In this document: piece after piece, positions 1 to 6,998 of the stretch
Layout of the letters: every line of letters starts with the position of its first letter
Position numbering within the stretch: the first letter of the stretch is position 1
Origin: Acidobacteriota bacterium
GTDB taxonomy: Bacteria > Acidobacteriota > Terriglobia > UBA7540
DNA length: 10,504 nucleotides
Direction of reading: 5' to 3'
Assembly (NCBI GenBank): GCA_021827255.1
Contig: JAKAWO010000084.1
Location: 1 to 10,504, forward strand
The notes under the pieces: model-generated
Seen by the model: only the letters and a program-made list of their open reading frames with translations
The model's database searches: none
What the model was told of the DNA's origin: nothing
Made by a program: the position numbers and the translations under genes

Positions 1-2001
1 TTCGGGCGTATCCGGCAAGATCCCATGGCCCAGATTAAAGATATGGCCGGGGCGCCCCGCCGCCTGAGCCAGGATTCGCTCCACGCGTCGGCGTATGAAG
101 GGCGGGTCTGCGTACAACACGGTGGGGTCAAGATTGCCTTGCACTGCCACGTCGTAGCCGACGCGCTGCCAAGCGGCGTCCAGCTCTACATGGAAATCGA
201 GGCCGATGACGTCTCCGCCCGCCCGCCGCACATCCTCCAGGAACTGCCCGGTCCCCAGGCCAAAGTGAATCACCGGAGCCCCCGGCTCAATTGCCGCAAT
301 CAACCGCCGGGAATAGGGCAAGACGTATTCGCGATAGTCCTGGGGGCCGAGGCTGCCCACCCAACTGTCAAAAATCTGCACTGCGTCAGCGCCTGCGCGG
401 ATCTGTCCGTTCACGTACTCGGCCAGGCGGTCCGCGAGGCGCTGCATCAATTCTCGCCACGCCCCGGGATCGCGGTACATCAGCCCCTTCGTGTGCCTGA
501 AGGTCTTGGAGGCGCCGCCCTCAATCATGTAGGAAGCGAGCGTGAACGGCGCTCCCGCAAAGCCAATCAGCGGCAACGCTGGATCGAGCGCGGCGCGCGC
601 CTTGCGAACCGCCTGAAAGACATACTCGAGCGACTCCAGCCGCTCCGCCTCGAGCACCCGGTCCACATCGTGTGATTCCCGCACTACGGGCGTCACCAGA
701 GGGCCTTCACCCCCGTCGTACTCCAAATCAAACCCCAGCGGTTCGACGATGAGCAGAAGATCAGCAAAAATGATGGCCGCATCCACCCCCAGCTTCCGCG
801 CCGCGGCGACCGTGATTTCCGCCACCAGGTCCGGATCCTTGCAAAGCTTCAGGAAAGGAACCTTGGCGCGCAATTCCCGGTACTCCTTCATAAAGCGTCC
901 CGCTTGCCGCATCAGCCAGACGGGCGTTCGGTCGGTGGGCTCGCGGCGGCAGGCCTTCATGAACCGAGAATCGTGCCGCGAGCCTTCACGCGCGGCTTCG
1001 ACTCCTTCAGGACTCCCGGGCCTCGCCCTGCCCGCGGGCAGGGGGTGGTCGAAGACCGAGTGAGGCAATTGTGGTAACTTCGCCGCCACCGACTTCGGCG
1101 CGCCGGGCACATCGTGCGCCAACGTCATTTGGGCGCCGGCTCCCTTTTCGCGCAAAATCTCGTCTGCCCGTCGCGCCGCCTCGAGGACCAGAACGCCCAT
1201 CTTAGGGGGGCGCGCCTCCAAGTCAACGCTCACGCCATTGCGATTGAGCGCCTCCGTGCAGGTCGGCCCCACGGAGCACACCGCGCACGCCTCCAGCGCC
1301 TTGAGCAGCGGCTCGCGAAGGCCTGCTTCGGACGCCACGCTGAGCGCATGATCGGCTTGGACGCCGTTCGTAAAAAGCGTGACCCGCGCCCCGCCTTCGA
1401 TAATATCCCTGAGAGTCCGCTTGAGCGGTCCTAGATCTTCCGGCAGCGCCCAGCGATAAACTGGAACCGGGAGCACCTCCGCTCCCCGCTTTTTCAGTTC
1501 TTCAAGAAAGCGCGCGTTGGGGGCGCCGTATTCCTGCACGGCGATCCGGCTGCCCTTTACCGCAAAGCCGCGGGGGTTCTCATCAATCTCCTGCAGAATT
1601 TCCCGCCACGTGTTGGGATCGGGAACCAGGATCGCAATCGGCACTCCCAGTTCCCGCAAAACCTTCGCCGGCTTCGCCCCGCGCGCGATCGTGGTAACGT
1701 TTGCAAGGCCGTGCGCGATCTGTTCCCTGGAGTATTTCGATTCGAGCGCCTCCACCAAAGCCCGCGTTCCCACTCCCGTCATGAAAACCATGCCGTCAAT
1801 CGTCCCTGCAAGGAGCCTTTCTGCGAAGTCAAACGCCACCGCGTTGCTTTCCAACGGGACCTCGCGCATCGCCGGGCCCATGCGCGGGACGCCGCCGTAC
1901 TTCGTAATGAGCGTCGTCAGCTCCTCCGCGCGGCGGCTTTCAAATGCCGCCACGCCTAAGCCATTCAAGCTTGGTGTCTTCACATTGCCGGCCAGAGCCA
2001 T
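1..2001 (-). CDS. HemD-HemE fusion: uroporphyrinogen-III synthase / uroporphyrinogen decarboxylase (3' end outside window)
   Basis: One minus-strand frame is open from the stop at 2098-2100 to the window edge; I checked it codon by codon. The chosen ATG (1999-2001) begins MALAGNVKT, a usual HemD start, though no strong SD precedes it. Residues 1-290 resemble uroporphyrinogen-III synthase (hydroxymethylbilane to uroporphyrinogen III), with FESRRAEEL, FMTGVGTRALVE, RIAVQEYG and a C-terminal SVGPTCTEAL. Residues about 292-342 form a linker rich in Gly, Pro and Arg. From about 343 the protein is uroporphyrinogen decarboxylase (uroporphyrinogen III to coproporphyrinogen III): PVWLMRQAGR (365-369 is the RQAGR core), D414 in IIFADLLL, Y491 in GAPFTLASYMIEGG, and H659 in FNLGHGI. 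About 35-40 C-terminal residues lie outside. Both halves keep their conserved motifs, so a working cytosolic bifunctional enzyme is likely. An internal ATG at 1126-1128 could start a separate HemE. It lies downstream of the aminotransferase gene on the same strand. Confidence 0.9.
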   Translation of the reverse strand, partial: MALAGNVKTPSLNGLGVAAFESRRAEELTTLITKYGGVPRMGPAMREVPLESNAVAFDFAERLLAGTIDGMVFMTGVGTRALVEALESKYSREQIAHGLANVTTIARGAKPAKVLRELGVPIAILVPDPNTWREILQEIDENPRGFAVKGSRIAVQEYGAPNARFLEELKKRGAEVLPVPVYRWALPEDLGPLKRTLRDIIEGGARVTLFTNGVQADHALSVASEAGLREPLLKALEACAVCSVGPTCTEALNRNGVSVDLEARPPKMGVLVLEAARRADEILREKGAGAQMTLAHDVPGAPKSVAAKLPQLPHSVFDHPLPAGRARPGSPEGVEAAREGSRHDSRFMKACRREPTDRTPVWLMRQAGRFMKEYRELRAKVPFLKLCKDPDLVAEITVAAARKLGVDAAIIFADLLLIVEPLGFDLEYDGGEGPLVTPVVRESHDVDRVLEAERLESLEYVFQAVRKARAALDPALPLIGFAGAPFTLASYMIEGGASKTFRHTKGLMYRDPGAWRELMQRLADRLAEYVNGQIRAGADAVQIFDSWVGSLGPQDYREYVLPYSRRLIAAIEPGAPVIHFGLGTGQFLEDVRRAGGDVIGLDFHVELDAAWQRVGYDVAVQGNLDPTVLYADPPFIRRRVERILAQAAGRPGHIFNLGHGILPDTPE
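996..1054. repeat. Nested palindromic element inside the HemD-HemE linker
   Basis: An 18-bp perfect palindrome, CCCTGCCCGCGGGCAGGG, sits at 1026-1043. It is flanked by an inverted pair, CTTCGAC (996-1002) and GTCGAAG (1048-1054), and the six-base palindrome CCCGGG lies at 1015-1020. The element keeps the reading frame and encodes part of the low-complexity linker (around residues 316-336, with LPAGRARPGSPEG). It looks like an in-frame palindromic insertion of the RPE kind, but copies elsewhere in the genome cannot be seen from this window. Confidence 0.55.
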
Positions 2002-2213
2002 TTTGACTTTTCGCCCTGACTCCGCGCCGCCACCCGACGCGGACTCCTTCCCACCAACCCGGTCCGTGCCCTCCAATTTGAGTCTAGCAGGATTTGTTCA
2101 AACGGATGGCAGCGCTGAATCGTAGATTATCCCTCCCCATCGTCTGCGGATTGAGAATCATTCGCTCGCCTCGCCTTACCCAGGCGTCCTTAACACTACT
2201 CCTGAACATACTC

Positions 2214-3389
2214 TCAGGCTCTCTTTTCGATCCAGCGCGCCAACCGCGAAATACCTTCGCTAAATATATGCGGCCGCGGCAACAGGCTGAGGACCAGGTA
2301 ACCTTCGCCCGGACAATCGTAAAAGTGGCCGGGGTGAACCAGCACACCTTCCCGCTCGAGCAATTCGACAGCCCAGTCTTCGTCGCTCCGGACCGAGGGC
2401 ACTCGCACGACGGCGTACCAGCCGCCTTCGCTTGTCAAGCGCGTAAGCGGAGAGTTGCCTCCGAGCATTTTGTCGAGCCGCCGAAGGTTGCCGCGCGCGC
2501 GCTCCAGAATTTGCGGCTGGACGGAGCGCCGCAATTCGAGCAGAGGCGGCAGCGCCGCAGCGACCGGCACGCTGACCGAAAGATAAGTATCCGCGATGAT
2601 TTCAAGTCGTCGGAGCGCTCGTTGAAGAATTTCTGGCGGCCCGTTGACCACGATCCAGGCCAGCTTCATCTGCGGGAGAGCGGAAATTTTGGAAAGTCCG
2701 CTCAGCGTGAACGTCAAAACTTCAGCCACGTCAGCGTGGCTCGTAACGCGCTGCTCGTCCGGCGCGAAGGCGTAGTCGGCAAAAACCTCGTCCGCCACAA
2801 GAGCCAACCCGCGCTCGCGGCAGGCGCCGGCCAGGAACTCCAGCTCGGATTGGCGGACGAAGGAACCGGTCGGATTGTTGGGATGAACGACCAAAACGGC
2901 GCGGCTCCGCTGGGTTGTCCGAGCCGATAGCGATTCAGTATCGATGCTCCAGCCATCTTGGTAGCGCAACGAATAGGCGACGATCTCCACGTCGTTAAGC
3001 CCCGCGAGATAATCGAAGAGCGGATAGCTAGGTTGCGGCGTCAGCACGTTATCGCCGGGATTGGCCAGCAGCCGGAAGATGTAGGTATAGGCCTCGCTGG
3101 TGGTCGTGGTTAAAAAGATTTGCTCTGGGGAGACCTGTAGGCCGCGCTCGGCGTAATAGGCGGCGACGGCCTCACGCGCCCTCAAGAGGCCGCGCGAGTC
3201 CGGCTCGTACCGGAGCGCCTCATCGCTCGAGAGCGCTGCAAGGATCGCTCGGCGATTCGCCTGAAACCCGCAGCGGGTGGGGTTGGATTCGCTCAGGTCG
3301 AGGACGGGGAGGCCGGCGCGGCGGCGTTCCGCGAGGGCCAGGCTGAGCGGGTTCGGCGTGAGCGGCCAGTTGGTGCGGGATGCGAACAT
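2214..3389 (-). CDS. Class I/II PLP-dependent aminotransferase
   Basis: This 391-residue protein has the fold-type I aminotransferase layout. The substrate and cofactor region starts at DLSESNPTRCG (31-41), followed by TTTTSEAY (94-101), YPLFDY (122-127), the HPNNPTG loop (169-175), the cofactor-pyridine aspartate D200 in LVADEVF, and the Schiff-base lysine K234 in TLSGLSK. After the lysine, the usual Gly-x-Arg is replaced by PQMKLAW, so Lys probably takes the phosphate-binding Arg position. The enzyme should move amino groups between an amino acid and a 2-oxo acid in the cytosol; the substrate (alanine, aspartate or aromatic) cannot be told. The start is an ATG 66 bp after the stop of the isomerase-like gene, with no clear SD, so the two are probably co-transcribed. 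The downstream fusion gene begins 212 bp further on. Confidence 0.88.
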   Translation of the reverse strand: MFASRTNWPLTPNPLSLALAERRRAGLPVLDLSESNPTRCGFQANRRAILAALSSDEALRYEPDSRGLLRAREAVAAYYAERGLQVSPEQIFLTTTTSEAYTYIFRLLANPGDNVLTPQPSYPLFDYLAGLNDVEIVAYSLRYQDGWSIDTESLSARTTQRSRAVLVVHPNNPTGSFVRQSELEFLAGACRERGLALVADEVFADYAFAPDEQRVTSHADVAEVLTFTLSGLSKISALPQMKLAWIVVNGPPEILQRALRRLEIIADTYLSVSVPVAAALPPLLELRRSVQPQILERARGNLRRLDKMLGGNSPLTRLTSEGGWYAVVRVPSVRSDEDWAVELLEREGVLVHPGHFYDCPGEGYLVLSLLPRPHIFSEGISRLARWIEKRA

Positions 3390-3455
3390 GCTGTGCTGCG
3401 CGAGCGGCGACCAAGAACTTGGCGGGAACGGCGGTCCGGGCCGTGGCCGCAGAGC

Positions 3456-4325
3456 TTAGGCCGGTCTGCCCGTCTCATGGATGATCTTCAATAGGCCCGC
3501 CAGCGCAATCCGGGTGCTTTCCATTTTGGTCGCTCGGCGCTTGTGGTAATGCGTTTCCAGAGAGAGGGTGTGCTTGTAATGATCGCGGCGAAGCGCCTCG
3601 AACTGGCCCTTCCAGTCAATAAGGCCGCCGCCGACCGGTGCCCATTCCAACTTTCCCGTCCGCCCATTCTTCCGAACGTCTTTAACGTGCAGGTGCTCGA
3701 ACAGCCCCCGCACGGCCTCATAGCCATCGGGATAGGGGGTTTCGCCGAGCATCGCGGCGTTTCCTCCATCCCAGAGGCCGCGCAAATGGGTTGAATTGAG
3801 GTCGCGCAGCAGCCGTCCGAGTTCTTTGCCGGTTCCGATGTTGCACTCGTGCTCGTTTTCGAGCGTCAGCAGGATGTCGTTCTTGCGCGCCAGCGCGGCC
3901 GCCTTCGCCAGCCGGTCGCAGACGTAAGGGTAGGCTTTTTCAGGATCAGCCGCGCGCCAGTAACTGAAGACTCGTACCTTGCTCGTTCCAAAGAAACGAG
4001 CCAGCCGAAACGATTTGTGGAGCAGGCGATCGGTGTCCTGGTCGGTGAAGTTGGCCAGGAAGGTGTCGCGCTTCTCGCCCGCTCGGGCTGGCACCTGAGG
4101 CAGGTTGTATTTGAAGACGGGCGACCCGATGTGCGAAACTTTCAAGTGGTGCTTCCGGATTAGCGCTTTCGCGCGGGCCAGCTCCGACGGCGAGAGGTTG
4201 ATCACGTTCTTCTTCCATAATTGCCGCAACTCGCACCAATTCAGATCGTAACGGCGGATAAAATCAAGCGCCGCGTTAAAGTCTCCCGTGATCTCGTCGG
4301 TAATGATTCCGAGTTTCCAGTCCAT
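3456..4325 (-). CDS. Sugar phosphate isomerase/epimerase-like TIM-barrel protein
   Basis: A 289-residue protein of the xylose isomerase-like / AP-endonuclease-2 superfamily. It begins with the typical first strand, LGIITDEITGDF (5-16). The candidate metal ligands occur in the usual order: E156 (LTLENEHE), D186 (GLWDGGNA), H213 (HLHVKDV) and E257 (LSLETH). These suggest a divalent-metal sugar or polyol isomerase or epimerase, acting in the cytosol since there is no signal peptide. Members of this superfamily have many substrates, so the reaction is not assigned. The ATG start gives the expected N-terminal strand, but its SD is weak (GGAG about 12 nt upstream). It is the first gene of the minus-strand run, with a candidate promoter about 60-90 bp upstream, and the divergent molybdate-type genes lie on its other side. 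Confidence 0.82.
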   Translation of the reverse strand: MDWKLGIITDEITGDFNAALDFIRRYDLNWCELRQLWKKNVINLSPSELARAKALIRKHHLKVSHIGSPVFKYNLPQVPARAGEKRDTFLANFTDQDTDRLLHKSFRLARFFGTSKVRVFSYWRAADPEKAYPYVCDRLAKAAALARKNDILLTLENEHECNIGTGKELGRLLRDLNSTHLRGLWDGGNAAMLGETPYPDGYEAVRGLFEHLHVKDVRKNGRTGKLEWAPVGGGLIDWKGQFEALRRDHYKHTLSLETHYHKRRATKMESTRIALAGLLKIIHETGRPA

Positions 4326-4385
4326 CGCGCCCGTCAGCTCCGCGCCCGCTTCGCGACGCCTGGCCGCGGGCCTCCGTTCCCGCCT

Positions 4386-4414
4386 ACTTTATCAGCGCGG
4401 GGCAATGCGCTCAA
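4386..4414 (-). promoter_or_regulatory. Candidate sigma70-like promoter for the minus-strand gene run
   Basis: On the minus strand, TTGAGC (4409-4414) and TAAAGT (4386-4391) are separated by exactly 17 bp. Each matches four of six consensus positions. Transcription would start near 4379, giving a leader of about 54 nt before the isomerase-like gene. This is a motif match only. Confidence 0.4.
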
Positions 4415-4509
4415 CTGCGAAAACTTAGCCGACCCCCAGGCCACGCTGGCGCCCCGGAGCTAAGGCCGCGGGCCGCTTCGGGTGGGCCGTCGGCTTTCGC
4501 AACGGGTTG

Positions 4510-4538
4510 TTGACGAATCACATAAATACACATATCTT
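4510..4538 (+). promoter_or_regulatory. Candidate sigma70-like promoter for the molybdate-type operon
   Basis: TTGACG (4510-4515) and TATCTT (4533-4538) are 17 bp apart, inside a locally AT-rich patch (about 4510-4545) that stands out in GC-rich DNA. The start site would be near 4545, giving a leader of about 33 nt that ends in a clear SD (GGGAGG, 4567-4572). It is well placed to drive the helix-turn-helix/TOBE gene and the transporter. Confidence 0.55.
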
Positions 4539-4577
4539 ATCCATCGAAGTCGTATAGAACCCGAAGGGAGGGAAATT

Positions 4578-5036
4578 ATGCCAATAGAACTTCTGCGCAT
4601 CCCGGAGGCGGCGCGACGCTTGGGGGTCAGCTATCCCACCCTCAAGCAGTGGATCTACCGCAAGAAAATCCGCACCGTGCGGACGGCGGGGGGCCATCAC
4701 CGCGTGCCGCTGCCGGAAATTGACCGGCTGCTGTTTCAGAAGGCGCCGGCCGCCTCAGCGGCTCACCGGCCGCTTCCGGCGAGCGCAGCGGCGGCCTCCG
4801 CAACCGGCCTCGGAACTTTTATCAGCGGGCGCAACCAATTGGTGGGTCGCATCGTCGAGCTTGAAATCGTCGGATTGCTCGCCAAAGTAAAGCTCGACGT
4901 CGGCGGACAAACGGTCACCTCCATCATTACCCGTGATGCCGCCCGTGAACTCAAACTCAAGATCGGCGAGACGGCGGCCGCGCTGATCAAGGCAACCGAA
5001 GTCATGATCATTCGGCCGCCCTCCAGGAGGCTTTGA
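4578..5036 (+). CDS. Helix-turn-helix (excisionase/MerR-like) plus TOBE/Mop molybdate-binding regulator
   Basis: The protein has 152 residues. Residues 6-52 form an excisionase/MerR-type helix-turn-helix: RIPEAARRLGVSYPTLKQW, then a wing with RTAGGHHRVP. An Ala-rich linker (56-78) follows. Residues about 82-146 form a TOBE/Mop domain, the small beta-barrel that binds molybdate or tungstate in ModE and ModC: it opens FISGRNQLVGRIVELEI and closes ETAAALIKATEVMI. I infer an oxyanion-sensing transcription factor acting on its own operon. It differs from ModE, whose DNA-binding part is LysR-like. The ATG at 4578 is preferred over the in-frame ATG at 4482, because GGGAGG lies just upstream and the candidate promoter falls between the two. 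The gene ends 3 bp before the transporter, whose SD lies within its last codons, so translational coupling is likely. Confidence 0.85.
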   Translation: MPIELLRIPEAARRLGVSYPTLKQWIYRKKIRTVRTAGGHHRVPLPEIDRLLFQKAPAASAAHRPLPASAAAASATGLGTFISGRNQLVGRIVELEIVGLLAKVKLDVGGQTVTSIITRDAARELKLKIGETAAALIKATEVMIIRPPSRRL

Positions 5037-5039
5037 GCT

Positions 5040-6254
5040 GTGGCGAGTCCTTCGGCCATGACCGAAATCTTGCCCAGGCGGGGACTTGACCGGCGCGAAG
5101 TCGCTGGCGCCTTTGGCGACATTGGCGTTTTATTTCCGATCGCTATCGCCCTCATCACGCTCAACGGCATGAATCCGACGGCGGTTTTTCTCGCCGCCGG
5201 GCTCGCTTACATCTTGGCGGGAAGGTACTACCGAATTCCCATCGCGGTTGAGCCGTTCAAAGCAGTCGCGGCCATCGCGCTGGCCTTGTCGCTTGCGCCG
5301 ACGGCGATTGCGAGCGCTGGGCTGTTGATGGGGATTCTGCTGGCCGTCATCGGCCTGACACACGTTGCGAATTGGCTGGCCAAGCTGTTTACCTTGCCCA
5401 TCGTCCGGGGCATTCAATTGGGTCTTGGGCTGCTCCTCGTGCGCGAAGGCCTGCGCCTTTTGGCCGACCCGCATTCCGCCGAAACCATCGGCAGAAGCCT
5501 GCGACTCTCCGGCTGGTGGGTGGGATTAGGCGGAGCCGCCGTGTTGTTGGCCTTCCGGGGCTCGAAACGGTTTCCCGCCGCGCTGGTTCTTCTGGCAGCG
5601 GGAGTTCTGGCCGGTGTTCCGGCGGCGTGGGGAAGGCTGCCCGCTTTGCAGTGGGGTCCGCTGCCGATTGGGTTTCTCCGGCCGCAGGCAGCGGAACTTT
5701 GGCGGGTTGTTCCGCTGCTGGTTATTCCGCAATTCGCGCTGACCTTCGGCAACTCGATCGTGGCGACGGAAAACACAGCGAGGATACTTTACGGTCGGCA
5801 GGCTCGCCGGGTGACGGTGCGCGCGCTCACGCTGAGCATTGCGCTCATCAATCTGCTGAGCGCAACCATCATGGGCTCGCCGATGTGCCACGGTTCGGGC
5901 GGCATCACGGCGCATTACCGTTTCGGGGCGCGCACCGAAAGAGCGAGCTACGTGATCGGCGGGGTTTGTGTGGCGCTGGCGCTGTTTGGGCGCGCCGCCG
6001 TCGGCCTATTGCACTTGATTCCGGTGGCCTTTCTCGCCGTCTTTCTGATTTATGTCGGCGCGCAGCATGGCTTCTACGTGCGCGACATCGCGCGACGAGC
6101 GCCATGGCTGGCGATTGCGGTGGCCGTGGGCGTCCTCTCGCTGGTCACCACGAATCTGACGTGGGGATTTCTCGCCGGCTTCGCGCTCGAAGGCTTCGGG
6201 CGATTGATTGCGAAGCTCCGGTCGCTTCGAAGCATTCCGCGCCAGGCACAGTGA
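5040..6254 (+). CDS. MOT1-family molybdate/sulfate transporter
   Basis: A 404-residue polytopic membrane protein with about 10-12 hydrophobic segments. MOT1 hallmarks are visible: GAFGDIGVLFPIAIAL near the N-terminus (23-38), IPIAVEPFKAVAAIA (66-80), FGNSIVATENTARILYG in the middle, and the second signature MGSPMCHGSGGITAHYRFGAR (from residue 278). The family belongs to the SulP/sulfate transporter superfamily and moves molybdate, in some members sulfate, across the inner membrane. The start is GTG (5040-5042), supported by AGGAGG at 5025-5030 with 9 nt spacing; an ATG at 5058 is the alternative. Pairing with a TOBE-domain regulator makes molybdate (or tungstate) the likelier substrate. No molybdenum cofactor enzyme or ModABC gene is in the window. 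Confidence 0.87.
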   Translation: MASPSAMTEILPRRGLDRREVAGAFGDIGVLFPIAIALITLNGMNPTAVFLAAGLAYILAGRYYRIPIAVEPFKAVAAIALALSLAPTAIASAGLLMGILLAVIGLTHVANWLAKLFTLPIVRGIQLGLGLLLVREGLRLLADPHSAETIGRSLRLSGWWVGLGGAAVLLAFRGSKRFPAALVLLAAGVLAGVPAAWGRLPALQWGPLPIGFLRPQAAELWRVVPLLVIPQFALTFGNSIVATENTARILYGRQARRVTVRALTLSIALINLLSATIMGSPMCHGSGGITAHYRFGARTERASYVIGGVCVALALFGRAAVGLLHLIPVAFLAVFLIYVGAQHGFYVRDIARRAPWLAIAVAVGVLSLVTTNLTWGFLAGFALEGFGRLIAKLRSLRSIPRQAQ

Positions 6255-6551
6255 GGGCTCTTCATATCGGGCGAACAGGAAGCGCAGTCTGCACGCCCCA
6301 AATCCTGATGCGGCCCGTGCGGCGCCGCCTGCGGGCGTTCAGGTGCCCGCGCGCCCAGCCCGTGGATCGCCGCCTCGACGCAGGCCGAAAAACTGCGCGG
6401 CTCGAGGATGGCCAAACCTTGCAGGCGCATTCCTTTTATTTATTTGGCCGACGCCTGCCCAGCCCGATCCGCGCGCGATAGGAACGCGGTGTGCTAGCAT
6501 AGGTTAACGCGGGGGACGGGGGATTCAGCTCGTCAAGGGTGGGAGCCCCCG
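6255..6551. other. Gene-poor stretch after the transporter
   Basis: I see no credible gene in these 297 bases. They hold a GC-rich dyad at 6313-6336 (GCCCG and GCGGC, answered by GCCGC and CGGGC), with no T-run close behind it. A short AT-rich patch (TTTTATTTATTT) lies around 6432-6443. The stretch also holds an extended -10-like TGCTAGCAT at 6492-6500, with no good -35 partner, ahead of the truncated cytochrome gene. Readable but unconvincing frames cross it on both strands. Confidence 0.5.
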
Positions 6552-6818
6552 ATGAAGAAGCTACTAGGGATTGGATTCCTGTGTTTGGTAGCAGCTTGCG
6601 CTTTATTCTCCCAGAGTCGCGAAGCCCCTACCGGTTTCGACGGCCAGACCAACGGACTAGTGGATCAGCCGACCCACGCTGCCGACCAGAAAACTTTTGA
6701 CGAAGTCGAGAGTATCGCTGCTGGCCTCGGCCCGCTCTACAACGCTCAATCGTGCCGTGAGTGTCATCAGAACCCGGTCTCGGGCGGCGTCAGCCAAATG
6801 ACCGAGCTTCGGGTCGGC
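6552..6818 (+). pseudogene. Truncated di-haem c-type oxidoreductase (N-terminal remnant)
   Basis: About 89 residues match the N-terminal part of the putative di-haem oxidoreductase / cytochrome c peroxidase-like family. A signal sequence MKKLLGIGFLCLVAAC (a possible lipobox, VAAC) is followed by SREAPTGFDGQTNGLVDQ and the haem site CRECH (C68, C71, H72) in YNAQSCRECHQNP, then SQMTELRVG. Family resemblance stops there, near base 6818. The frame stays open to 7307, but that tail is antisense to two minus-strand genes and resembles nothing. The family is normally several hundred residues with a second haem site, so this is a remnant that was periplasmic or membrane-anchored. The start is supported by GGGAG at 6541-6545 with 6 nt spacing. 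Confidence 0.7.
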
Positions 6819-6974
6819 CTGCTTCAGTTCATCGAACCTGGGCTGGAGCGTGAAGCCATAGGCCGAAATCCACACTTCGGTCAACTGGTTGAGCAAGGCC
6901 AGGAAATCTCGCTCGGCGGTTGGGCGGTCTTCGGGCAAAAAATAATCGGTTTCAGTAACCGTGATGGTTATCAT
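6813..6974 (-). pseudogene. Truncated N-terminus of a possible phospholipase D-like protein
   Basis: The minus-strand frame from ATG 6974 reads as natural protein for about 54 residues, with ETDYFLPEDRPTAERDF (8-24) and TEVWISAYGFTLQPRFDEL (32-50). This resembles the start of PLD-like proteins, where such a strand precedes the first HxK half-site; that assignment is from memory and tentative. No HxKxxxxD motif follows. Beyond about 6813 the frame is antisense to the di-haem oxidoreductase remnant and continues only to 6657. It starts 24 bp after the stop of the upstream gene on the same strand, as an operon partner would. It appears to have lost its 3' part at the same junction that cut the cytochrome gene. 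Confidence 0.45.
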
Positions 6975-6998
6975 CGGAGCCCCCGTGCTGGAGAGAAT

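Noticed and set aside
2081..2089. TGCTAGACT as an extended -10 promoter ahead of the HemD-HemE gene
   Set aside because: No -35 partner exists at 16-18 bp. The gene may equally be read through from the aminotransferase, so I do not list it as a feature.
25..2125. Several plus-strand frames of 69-202 codons
   Set aside because: They are antisense to the HemD-HemE frame, which has clear family motifs. None of the plus-strand products resembles a protein.
4482..4577. Earlier start for the helix-turn-helix/TOBE gene
   Set aside because: The extension runs through the candidate promoter, while the ATG at 4578 has a well-placed SD and begins the helix-turn-helix domain directly.
5372..6481. Long plus-strand frame of 369 codons overlapping the transporter
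   Set aside because: It is an out-of-frame shadow of the MOT1 gene, rich in Arg, Gly and Ala, without recognisable motifs.
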